7,790 nucleotides of DNA from Desulfobulbaceae bacterium (lineage in GTDB: Bacteria; Desulfobacterota; Desulfobulbia; Desulfobulbales; Desulfocapsaceae): assembly GCA_030632405.1 (NCBI GenBank), contig DAOVUU010000105.1, positions 1-7,790 on the forward strand. The letters run 5' to 3'. A program made the position numbers and the translations under genes. Below, piece by piece: positions 1-5,596 of the stretch. A model generated the notes under the pieces. The model saw only the letters and a list, made by a program, of their open reading frames with translations. It ran no database searches and was not told the origin of the DNA. How positions within the stretch are numbered: position 1 is the first letter of the stretch; each line of letters starts with the position of its first letter.

Positions 1-141
1 CAGGGCAATAGACTGATTCAGCCCTTTTCCCCCGGAAAATTCTCTATAGTTTCTGCTGGTAATAGTCTCTCCGGGGCGAACAATATCGGTAACCTCATAT
101 ACCTTATCTATATTCAGAGAACCAAAATTAAGGATATTCAT
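1..141 (-). CDS. PfkB/ribokinase-family carbohydrate kinase, N-terminal 47 codons (3' end outside window)
   Basis: This is the N-terminal part of a ribokinase-like sugar kinase. It starts at the ATG at 141 and reads off the left edge of the window without a stop. The visible residues match the family's N-terminus in order: a first beta strand followed by GSLNID (residues 7-12), whose Asn and Asp lie in the sugar-binding site of this family; PGET (23-26); and FSGGKGLNQ (35-43), the first PfkB signature that contacts the sugar. Family members phosphorylate sugars or related polyols and keto acids with ATP in the cytoplasm. The ATP-binding and catalytic-base motifs lie outside the window, so the substrate cannot be inferred. 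It follows the aldolase gene by 26 bases on the same strand and is probably the last visible gene of that operon. No clear Shine-Dalgarno sequence precedes it. Family call is confident; specific function is open. Confidence 0.88.
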   Translation of the reverse strand, partial: MNILNFGSLNIDKVYEVTDIVRPGETITSRNYREFSGGKGLNQSIAL

Positions 142-167
142 GGAAGTCTACACAATCTACTGCGCTA

Positions 168-950
168 TCATTGTTTTTCAATTACAGAATCATCGCGTTC
201 CCTGGCTGCCTCTGAAGCTGCACGCATAAATAAACTAATATCTCCCTGGGCTGCAATGAATTGATGGCCTCTTCGTTGTAATTCCAGGAGCGAGACATCC
301 GGTATCGGAAAACAACCTAGTATCTTATTTGATGCCTGAACCTGTTTTTCAATATTTTCAAAGGCTCCCACAACCTCGCTATTGGCCATATTTTCGAAAT
401 GATTCATTGACCCAGCCAAATCATTTGGTCCGATAAAAAGAAGATCGATTCCATCCACATCTGCAATATCTGAGACATTCTCAATCGCATCAACATGCTC
501 TATCTGGGCAATCAAAAGAAGCTCATCCATAGCATATTTGGCATAGTCTGAATTGGCACCATACCCGGAAGCGCGCACTATGGGCGCCGCATACCCTCGC
601 CTTCCATGTGGAGGATACCTGCAGGCTGCAACAGCCTCTTCTGCTGATTCTTTATCAGAAATCATAGGAATCATGATTGATTGAACACCTAAATCCAGAA
701 TCCGTTTCAAATAAACATGATCATTCCAGGGCACACGTACGATAACATGTCCTCCCGCGCTCTCTACTGCGCGAACCATCCGTACAGTCGTTTCAAGGCT
801 TGCAGTGCCATGTTCATTGTCGATCAGAATAACAGGCCACCCTGCATAAACTGCTGCCTCGGCTAAGGTGGCACTCCCAATTGCAGCCCACAGAGGATAG
901 ACTGTTTTTCCATCTCTCAGTTGGTTTTTGATCCAATTCTCTTTTTTCAA
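168..950 (-). CDS. HpcH/HpaI-family class II aldolase
   Basis: This is a metal-dependent pyruvate-type aldolase of the HpcH/HpaI family (4-hydroxy-2-oxoheptanedioate, 2-keto-3-deoxyrhamnonate and 2-dehydro-3-deoxyglucarate aldolases). Such enzymes split 2-keto-3-deoxy acids into pyruvate and an aldehyde. I place the start at the TTG at 950, giving 260 residues, the usual family length. A GAGGAG ribosome site lies just upstream and overlaps the tctA stop, and the alignable family region starts here; an in-frame ATG at 998 lies inside tctA. Visible motifs are IDNEHG with the catalytic-base His at 47, Arg72 in VRVPWND, RYPPHGRRG (111-119), QIE with metal-ligand Glu151, and IGPNDLA with metal-ligand Asp177. 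All are in register with H45, R70, E149 and D175 of E. coli HpaI. It sits 10 bases after tctA, so transporter and aldolase are probably co-translated. Substrate specificity among the subfamilies is not resolved. Confidence 0.93.
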   Translation of the reverse strand: MKKENWIKNQLRDGKTVYPLWAAIGSATLAEAAVYAGWPVILIDNEHGTASLETTVRMVRAVESAGGHVIVRVPWNDHVYLKRILDLGVQSIMIPMISDKESAEEAVAACRYPPHGRRGYAAPIVRASGYGANSDYAKYAMDELLLIAQIEHVDAIENVSDIADVDGIDLLFIGPNDLAGSMNHFENMANSEVVGAFENIEKQVQASNKILGCFPIPDVSLLELQRRGHQFIAAQGDISLFMRAASEAARERDDSVIEKQ

Positions 951-960
951 TGTTATCTCC

Positions 961-2466
961 TCATTTTTTTTTTTGGCGTCTGCCGGAGGATATTTCAACT
1001 ACCATCCGGGTCAAAAGAAAACACCAGAGTAACAGTGTAATTACCCCGAGTACCAGTGAGTACTGTCTTTCAAAGAACATCAACAGATTGCCCTGAGCTT
1101 TAATCATCGATACCATAAAATTGTCCTCAATGATCCTGCCAAGAACAATTCCCAAAATTGCAGGGGCCAGTGGAATTTCATTTTGTTCCATTAGATAACC
1201 TACAATTCCCAGAGCCAGAACAATCCAGATTGCAACAACTGAACTACTTATAGCATAGGCTCCGACAAGGGAAAAAAGAAGAATTATGGGAGCCATGATA
1301 GTACGGGGAATCCGCAGAATATATGTCGATAATGTGATGGCGAGAAAGCCCATAGGCAACATGATAATGTTGGCAAGAAAAAATGAACCGAAAAGCGTAT
1401 TTATGAGTTCCGGTTGATCTATAAAAATCCGTGGACCTGGAGTTAATCCCTTTAACAAAAGGACACCAATGGCTATCGCTGTTACACTGTCCCCTGGTAT
1501 TCCAAAAACCAGCGCCGGAGTCCATGCTCCTGCGATAGCAGCATTATTGGCAGCCCCGCCGGCCGCCACACCCTCAAGATTACCTTTTCCAAATTGATCA
1601 GGTTCTTTAGAAAAACGGCGCGCTACGGCGTACGCTATCCAGGCAGCAATATCTGCACCTGCCCCGGGTAATGCACCGATTAATGTGCCCAGAACACTTG
1701 ACCGTGCAATGGTCCTTCGATATCTACTCAGTGCCTTTATCATTCTTGAAGATGCATCACTCACCTTCTCCTTGATAAGATCACTGGCTGTCGAAGAGTC
1801 TAGATTAGACTGAACGGTCCTTAATACTTCACTAAAAGCGAAAATCCCAATCATAGCCGGAATAAAGCTGATTCCGCCAAGAAGGTCAGGAACACCATAG
1901 GTAAACCGAGGATATCCAACAGCAATATCTATCCCGACAGAAGCAATAGCCAATCCAATGAAAAGAGAAGCAAAACTTTTGGGCACAGTGCCCTGCCCTG
2001 TCAGCACTGCACATGTCAGCCCCAGAGACGCAAGCCAGAAGCTCTCATAACTACTGAAACTTATTGCAACACGGGCAAGTTGAGGTGCCATCAACATCAG
2101 TATGGCAACCCCGACAACACCACCAATACTGGCAGTAGTTAATGAAACAAAGAGAGATGTTTTTGCCTGACCACGTTTGGAAAGTGAATAGGCATCGTCA
2201 ACATAAGCAGCAGATGCCGGTGTGCCGGGGATCCGTAGAAGAGTCCCCGATATATCACCCGCAAAAATCGCAGTTGTTGTTGTTGCAACAATAGCGCTGA
2301 TTGCAGGTATCGGGTCCATATAAAAAGTAAACGGTACGAGCAATGCCACAGCCATGGTTGCCGTCAGACCCGGGATTGCACCCACAAAAGTTCCGTATAG
2401 AGTACAGACAAAGATAACGGTCAAATTATCCAGGTTGAATATTGCCCAAAAAACATCAGCTGACAT
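961..2466 (-). CDS. tctA: tripartite tricarboxylate transporter large permease subunit (TctA family)
   Basis: This is the large integral membrane subunit of a TTT transporter, which carries a carboxylate delivered by the periplasmic receptor across the inner membrane using an ion gradient. At 501 residues it is full length and almost wholly hydrophobic, with about a dozen membrane segments. The family's repeated signature appears twice, as GAIPGLTATMAVALLVP (29-45) and GALPGAGADIAAWIAYA (264-280), reflecting the internal duplication. Each copy is followed by a second conserved stretch: GTLLRIPGTPASAAYVDDAY (74-93), and the Gly/Ala-rich segment ending in FGIPGDSVTA (321-330) with LLLKGLTPGP (336-345). 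The ATG at 2466 lies 6 bases after the tctB stop, with no strong ribosome site of its own, so translational coupling to tctB is likely. The C-terminus is basic (GRRQKKK) and is encoded by an 11-A tract directly before the stop. Confidence 0.96.
   Translation of the reverse strand: MSADVFWAIFNLDNLTVIFVCTLYGTFVGAIPGLTATMAVALLVPFTFYMDPIPAISAIVATTTTAIFAGDISGTLLRIPGTPASAAYVDDAYSLSKRGQAKTSLFVSLTTASIGGVVGVAILMLMAPQLARVAISFSSYESFWLASLGLTCAVLTGQGTVPKSFASLFIGLAIASVGIDIAVGYPRFTYGVPDLLGGISFIPAMIGIFAFSEVLRTVQSNLDSSTASDLIKEKVSDASSRMIKALSRYRRTIARSSVLGTLIGALPGAGADIAAWIAYAVARRFSKEPDQFGKGNLEGVAAGGAANNAAIAGAWTPALVFGIPGDSVTAIAIGVLLLKGLTPGPRIFIDQPELINTLFGSFFLANIIMLPMGFLAITLSTYILRIPRTIMAPIILLFSLVGAYAISSSVVAIWIVLALGIVGYLMEQNEIPLAPAILGIVLGRIIEDNFMVSMIKAQGNLLMFFERQYSLVLGVITLLLWCFLLTRMVVEISSGRRQKKK
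964..974 (-). other. A11 homopolymer at the 3' end of tctA
   Basis: Eleven consecutive A residues on the coding strand encode most of the last Gln and the three final Lys codons of TctA, directly before its TGA. Runs of nine or more A are known sites of RNA polymerase slippage in bacteria. A transcript with one A fewer would bypass the tctA stop and enter the aldolase reading frame, which is open from here into the aldolase gene. The tract and the frame relation are seen directly; slippage itself is inference. Confidence 0.6.
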
Positions 2467-2472
2467 AAAGTA

Positions 2473-2952
2473 TTACCAGGCTAGAGGTTCAAGTATCCCC
2501 CAGGGAAGAGGGACATGCAGGAAGGAATAAAAAATCAAATGAATGATTACCGTAACCCCGGTGGCCAAAACAAATGAGAAAACCAGTCTAATTTGTAATA
2601 AAATGAAAAGGCAACAAAGAATCAGGAAGGAAACGAGATGAAAGCCGGCAGTTTCAAGGAACATTGCATAAAAAATCACGGCAAGGATAACACCGAAGGT
2701 ATTCAGCGTCGCCCGTTGTCCACGGTTATCTTTTTCCGGCGATTTTTCAATTTCCGCAACAGATTGTGTAGAGACCAGGGACGAGAGGAGAATGAGCGCA
2801 CCACATATACTCAAACCAAATGCTGCAATTGTTGGAAATAACCCAGGTCCGTAGGGCATCCCGGCCAATACAGGAAAATGGCTGGACTCCCAGGCGATCC
2901 AGCCACCCAGACCCAGAAGTATGATTCCGCAATATCGATCTTTATTGTTCAT
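2473..2952 (-). CDS. tctB: tripartite tricarboxylate transporter small permease subunit (TctB family)
   Basis: This is the small membrane subunit of the TTT transporter, a 159-residue protein of the usual TctB size. It is the partner of TctA in the inner membrane; the precise mechanistic role of TctB is poorly defined. Hydrophobic segments are visible at about 8-21, 41-60, 85-100, 103-120 and 122-145, with a charged cytoplasmic-type loop at 66-80 (EIEKSPEKDNRGQR). The conserved TctB features are the glycine/proline motif YGPGLFP (34-40) after the first membrane segment and the C-terminal LHVPLPWG (145-152), where the family shows a VPLP-G pattern. The ATG at 2952 follows a 137-base gap after tctC containing a strong hairpin. 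Only AAATCTTCTAA separates the hairpin from the start, so there is no free Shine-Dalgarno sequence. This suggests weak or conditional translation relative to the receptor gene. Confidence 0.93.
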   Translation of the reverse strand: MNNKDRYCGIILLGLGGWIAWESSHFPVLAGMPYGPGLFPTIAAFGLSICGALILLSSLVSTQSVAEIEKSPEKDNRGQRATLNTFGVILAVIFYAMFLETAGFHLVSFLILCCLFILLQIRLVFSFVLATGVTVIIHLIFYSFLHVPLPWGILEPLAW

Positions 2953-2963
2953 TTAGAAGATTT

Positions 2964-2992
2964 CTCGGGATGGACAAGAAATCCATCCCGAG
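2964..2992 (-). promoter_or_regulatory. perfect 11-bp intercistronic hairpin between tctC and tctB
   Basis: The arms CTCGGGATGGA (2964-2974) and TCCATCCCGAG (2982-2992) pair perfectly around a 7-base loop. On the operon (minus) strand an A run precedes the stem and no U run follows it, so it is not a standard intrinsic terminator for the operon. A T5 run follows only on the plus strand, where no upstream plus-strand gene exists. Position after a receptor gene and before the permease genes fits an mRNA-stabilising or attenuating stem that lets the binding protein be made in excess. The 3' arm ends 11 bases before the tctB start and includes the only purine-rich GAG near it. Confidence 0.75.
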
Positions 2993-3004
2993 TTTTTCAA
3001 CATA

Positions 3005-3059
3005 ATCCAGAGAATCAGCCAGTGCTTACAACGTGAAAATATTTTAACACCCTCTGGAT
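3005..3059 (-). repeat. 8-bp inverted repeat with long loop in the tctC-tctB gap
   Basis: ATCCAGAG (3005-3012) and CTCTGGAT (3052-3059) are exact inverted copies about 39 bases apart. The loop contains the AT-only palindrome AAAATATTTT (3036-3045). With the adjacent 2964-2992 hairpin, much of the tctC-tctB gap can fold. It may protect the 3' end of the tctC message. The repeat is short, so chance is possible. Confidence 0.4.
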
Positions 3060-3089
3060 CATGAATATTTTGAATGAGTTAGGTACTCG

Positions 3090-4070
3090 TTATTTTGCCA
3101 GTCCAATACCCTTAATTGTTTCGCCAAGATCGACATCAGATTTGGCTATCATCTCGGTCAGTTCTTTGCTTCCCATATACACAACATCTGATCCCCTGCT
3201 GGCTTTGAAATCTGCCCACTCTTTTGTTGCGAAAGCTTCTTTAGCCGCTGCATCGTAGGAACACGCTATATTTTCCGGTAAACCTTCCGGACCGCTGACT
3301 GTAATATAAGCGGCGAGGGTCCAGTCGTTGGCAAGCTCTTCCACTGTAGTTGGAACATCAGGTAATGCAGACATACGCTTGGGGTTCATGTAAGCCAGGC
3401 CGGTAAGTTCACCCTGCTCTATCAGGGATTTAGCTTCAGAAAGCGCTACTGTGACAACATCAACACCACCTGCCATAATCTCTTTCATAGCGGGCCCGGC
3501 GCCTTTGCTTGGAATCCAGCGAATGGCATCAGCAGGCATTCCCTCTGATTGTAACATTCCAGCCAGTGCAAGATGCCAGATACCACCTTGAGAGGTTCCT
3601 GAACCAGTGAGTTTTCCTGGATTGGCCTTGGCATAAGCAAGAAGCTCACCCAGCGATTTAAATTGTGAACCTTTCTTCACCGTAACTCCGGCAGGTACTA
3701 TATCCACAAGAGCAATTGGTGTGATGTTTTTATAGGATAGATCAGTAAGCCCTACCCAGTGCATAGTTGCAATCTCAACGGTTGCTGAACCAATCGTGTA
3801 TCCATCCGGTTTCGCTTTTGCCAGAGCTGAATGGCCCGTAACACCGTTTCCTCCTGTTTTGTTTACTACATTAAAGGGGACGCCAAATTTTTTAGACAGC
3901 AGACTGGATAACATCCTCGAATTTGCATCTGTACCACCACCGGCACCCCATGGAACTACATAGGTTACAGCGCGGGTCGGTTTCCAGTTACAATCAGCGG
4001 CATATGCCTGTGTGAGAAAAAGTGTTGCGGCAAAAACTGCAGTTAGACTCAACAAGATTTTTGACTTCAT
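3090..4070 (-). CDS. tctC: TTT-system periplasmic substrate-binding receptor (TctC/Bug family)
   Basis: This is the periplasmic receptor that captures the substrate and delivers it to TctA/TctB. It has 326 residues, typical of the family. A Sec signal peptide is visible: positive Lys2/Lys4, a hydrophobic core, and an AYA-A cleavage site after residue 24. The mature protein shows the Bug ligand-loop motif VVPWGAGGGTDANSR (38-52), where the Asp is conserved, then VVNKTGGNGVTGH (68-80) and AKAKPDGYTIG (84-94), a hallmark of the family. Two cysteines remain after cleavage (27 and 270) and could form a disulfide. The ATG at 4070 follows a very strong AAGGAGGT ribosome site. In contrast to tctB and tctA, this fits higher receptor synthesis. 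It is the first clear gene of the operon. Known Bug proteins bind carboxylates, but the ligand here cannot be predicted from sequence alone. Confidence 0.95.
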   Translation of the reverse strand: MKSKILLSLTAVFAATLFLTQAYAADCNWKPTRAVTYVVPWGAGGGTDANSRMLSSLLSKKFGVPFNVVNKTGGNGVTGHSALAKAKPDGYTIGSATVEIATMHWVGLTDLSYKNITPIALVDIVPAGVTVKKGSQFKSLGELLAYAKANPGKLTGSGTSQGGIWHLALAGMLQSEGMPADAIRWIPSKGAGPAMKEIMAGGVDVVTVALSEAKSLIEQGELTGLAYMNPKRMSALPDVPTTVEELANDWTLAAYITVSGPEGLPENIACSYDAAAKEAFATKEWADFKASRGSDVVYMGSKELTEMIAKSDVDLGETIKGIGLAK

Positions 4071-4074
4071 TGTG

Positions 4075-4082
4075 ACCTCCTT
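4075..4082 (-). promoter_or_regulatory. strong Shine-Dalgarno site of tctC
   Basis: AAGGAGGT on the minus strand lies four bases before the tctC ATG. It is the strongest ribosome site in the window and fixes the receptor start. Confidence 0.85.
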
Positions 4083-4099
4083 AAGTTAATAGAATTTGT

Positions 4100-4127
4100 T
4101 CAGCGTCACTCACAAATAGTGCGCTGA
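4100..4127 (-). repeat. imperfect palindrome / hairpin in the tctC leader
   Basis: TCAGCG (4100-4105) plus CACT (4107-4110) pair with AGTG (4118-4121) plus CGCTGA (4122-4127). The result is ten base pairs with one unpaired T and a 7-base loop. It lies about 18 bases upstream of the tctC ribosome site. It could be an operator for a dimeric regulator or a leader hairpin; no U run follows on the minus strand, so it is not a terminator. Confidence 0.5.
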
Positions 4128-4156
4128 CCTGAATCAAACAACAAAAAACATCTTCA

Positions 4157-4408
4157 TCATGTGCTTCCTTGAGCTTCGATAACAAACTGACTCATCTGCT
4201 GCCCGTTAAAACGTTTCATAATCCACCCCAGAGTCGTCATTAGATTTGACGGCGAGTAGTTGAATCCAGAAAACAAAGCAAATCCATAGATACCCGAGAA
4301 CCAACAGATATGTGCAAAGCAAACCAGTAACCTATACATTATCTTGAAAAAATTACTCGTCAAGGCTTTTTCCTTCCCATCTTTGTGAAAATAACTCAAG
4401 CCTGACAA
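4157..4408 (-). CDS. possible small protein of 83 residues, unrecognised
   Basis: I do not recognise this ORF and rate it as uncertain. It would start at a TTG at 4408, six bases behind a GGAGG core (4415-4419), which is an unusually good ribosome site for a chance ORF. The product would have a charged N-terminus (HKDGKEK), a hydrophobic and aromatic stretch at about residues 21-48 able to span the membrane once, and a polar C-terminus. It contains two Cys and two Trp in that stretch. It lies 86 bases upstream of tctC on the same strand, within the stretch where the tctC leader or promoter should lie. It may be a small membrane protein co-transcribed with the transporter, a leader ORF, the remnant of a decayed gene, or spurious. 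No family motif is visible. Confidence 0.33.
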   Translation of the reverse strand: MSGLSYFHKDGKEKALTSNFFKIMYRLLVCFAHICWFSGIYGFALFSGFNYSPSNLMTTLGWIMKRFNGQQMSQFVIEAQGST

Positions 4409-4430
4409 TTAAAACCTCCGCAAAGGGCAG

Positions 4431-4446
4431 TTTTGCATTAGCAAAA
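4431..4446. promoter_or_regulatory. operator-like inverted repeat TTTTGC-ATTA-GCAAAA
   Basis: TTTTGC (4431-4436) and GCAAAA (4441-4446) are perfect inverted copies with a 4-base centre. The 16-bp size suits a dimeric helix-turn-helix repressor or activator. It sits just upstream of the possible small ORF's ribosome site and downstream of the minus-strand -10 candidate, where a repressor would block transcription. No regulator gene in the window can be assigned to it. Confidence 0.4.
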
Positions 4447-4556
4447 TCTGAGTTAATGAATACTTTCTCACTGAACTTTTAGTTTCAGCACCATTTTATA
4501 CCTTGCCGCATACACTTTTGGTCTGAAAATTCCTAGATGCGGCTCAAACCAGATTA

Positions 4557-4566
4557 CAGTATACTG
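4557..4566 (+). promoter_or_regulatory. palindrome CAGTATACTG overlapping a -10 candidate
   Basis: A perfect 10-bp palindrome contains TATACT (4560-4565), a five-of-six match to the sigma-70 -10 box, 35 bases before the reductase start. The corresponding -35 position (about 4537-4542, ATGCGG) is poor. It could be the core promoter of the plus-strand operon under activator or repressor control. Confidence 0.3.
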
Positions 4567-4600
4567 AGAGGATCAATTTCAACTTAACGGAGGAAAAAAG

Positions 4601-5554
4601 ATGAAGACACTTCAATTTGCAAACGGCGATCAGATGCCTATACTCGGCCTTGGAACCTGGAAATCCGAACCGGGTGATGTGTATCAAGCAGTCAAGGAAG
4701 CTCTGCGCCTTGGTTATCGTCATATCGACTGTGCTCCGATGTATGGCAATGAAGCTGAAATTGGACAGGCACTGGCCGAATCTTTCAAAGACGGACTGGT
4801 AAGCCGGGACCAACTATGGATAACCTCGAAGCTATGGAACAGTTTCCATGCACCGGAGGACGTACAGCCGGTATTGGAAAAAACTCTCGCTGACCTTCAG
4901 ATCGACTCTCTCGACCTCTTTCTTATCCACTGGCCGGTGGTGCTTAAAAAAGGAGTTCTCCTACCCGAATCCATAAATGATTTTGTCGCCCTTGACGATC
5001 TGCCTATTTCTGAGACATGGCCAGCAATGGAAGCCCTGGTAGACAAGGGATTATGCAGCCATATTGGTGTTTCAAACTTCAGTGTCGCTAAGCTCAGAGC
5101 GCTTCTCAAGACTGCGAGGCTGATGCCCGAGATGAACCAGATTGAACTGCACCCATACCTGCAGCAGCCTTCCATGCTTGAGTTTTGTCAGTCTAACAAC
5201 ATCCACCTTACTGCATTTGCACCATTAGGCTCGGGTGACAGGCCCGCCCGTTTGAAAGTCGAGAATGAACCCATTCTGCTTGAAGAACCGGCGATAATTA
5301 AAATAGCCGAGCGTCACAATGCCACGCCGGCCCAATTACTCATCAGCTGGGCTATCCACCGGCAGACAGCGGTTATCCCTAAATCCATCAACCCGGAACG
5401 GATCAAACAGAACTTCAGAGCAGCTGAACTATCCCTTAGCCAGGAAGATATGCAGGAGATGGCAGGCTTTGACCGCCACCGCCGATATATCAGTGGGACT
5501 TTCTGGGCACAGGAAGGCAGCCCCTATACGATAGCAAATCTTTGGGATGAATGA
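4601..5554 (+). CDS. aldo/keto reductase (NADPH-dependent, AKR1/AKR2-like)
   Basis: This is a cytoplasmic TIM-barrel oxidoreductase that reduces aldehydes or ketones to alcohols with NAD(P)H. It has 317 residues, the usual AKR length. All four catalytic residues are in place: Asp43 (HIDCA), Tyr48 (PMYGNE), Lys77 (TSKLWN) and His110 (IHWP). Further family signatures are GLGTW (16-20), IGVSNF (155-160), NQIELHPYLQQ (179-189) and the cofactor-binding segment IPKSINPERIKQNF (259-272), whose Lys, Ser and Arg resemble the NADP-phosphate contacts of AKR1. The C-terminus with SGTFWAQEGSPYT and NLWDE is like bacterial and plant NADP-aldehyde reductases. The ATG at 4601 follows GGAGG by seven bases. 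It heads the plus-strand unit and diverges from the transporter operon. A role in reducing the aldehyde released by the HpaI-family aldolase is attractive but inferred only from proximity. Confidence 0.95.
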   Translation: MKTLQFANGDQMPILGLGTWKSEPGDVYQAVKEALRLGYRHIDCAPMYGNEAEIGQALAESFKDGLVSRDQLWITSKLWNSFHAPEDVQPVLEKTLADLQIDSLDLFLIHWPVVLKKGVLLPESINDFVALDDLPISETWPAMEALVDKGLCSHIGVSNFSVAKLRALLKTARLMPEMNQIELHPYLQQPSMLEFCQSNNIHLTAFAPLGSGDRPARLKVENEPILLEEPAIIKIAERHNATPAQLLISWAIHRQTAVIPKSINPERIKQNFRAAELSLSQEDMQEMAGFDRHRRYISGTFWAQEGSPYTIANLWDE

Positions 5555-5584
5555 TGGAGGCTACCTTTCGATAGGCTTTGCCGG

Positions 5585-5590
5585 AAGGAG
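5585..5590 (+). promoter_or_regulatory. Shine-Dalgarno site of the universal stress protein gene
   Basis: AAGGAG ends six bases before the ATG at 5597 and supports that start. It lies in the 42-base gap after the reductase stop, which shows no terminator. Confidence 0.7.
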
Positions 5591-5596
5591 AGAAAA

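Larger units (their letters stand above)
4409..4600. promoter_or_regulatory. divergent control region between the transporter operon and the reductase operon
   Basis: This AT-rich stretch has no convincing ORF and lies between the two divergent units. It should contain promoters for both directions. I see a TATACT that could be a -10 box for the plus strand (4560-4565) and TATAAA that could be one for the minus strand (4495-4500), but neither has a good -35 box at normal spacing. No sigma-54 type GG/GC pair is evident. Activator-dependent promoters are therefore plausible. It also holds the palindromes listed separately. Confidence 0.5.

Noticed and set aside
951..998. ATG at 998 as the aldolase start, giving 276 residues overlapping tctA
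   Set aside because: The extra 16 residues are lysine-rich translation of the tctA end and A tract, with no family similarity. The TTG at 950 has a good ribosome site and gives the normal family length.
2964..2997. The hairpin plus T5 as an intrinsic terminator on the plus strand
   Set aside because: No plus-strand gene lies upstream to terminate. On the strand that is actually coding, no U run follows the stem.
3061..3258. Plus-strand ORF of 65 codons opposite the 3' end of tctC
   Set aside because: It lies almost entirely antisense to a well-supported receptor gene, has no ribosome site and no recognisable product.
4336..4363. Minus-strand promoter with TTGACG (4358-4363) and TAATGT (4336-4341)
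   Set aside because: The -35 box is good, but the -10 match is only three of six at 16-base spacing, and the better GATAAT is only 14 bases away. Too weak to call.
4544..5175. Minus-strand ORFs opposite the reductase gene
   Set aside because: They are antisense shadows of a gene with an intact catalytic tetrad and show no family features or ribosome sites.
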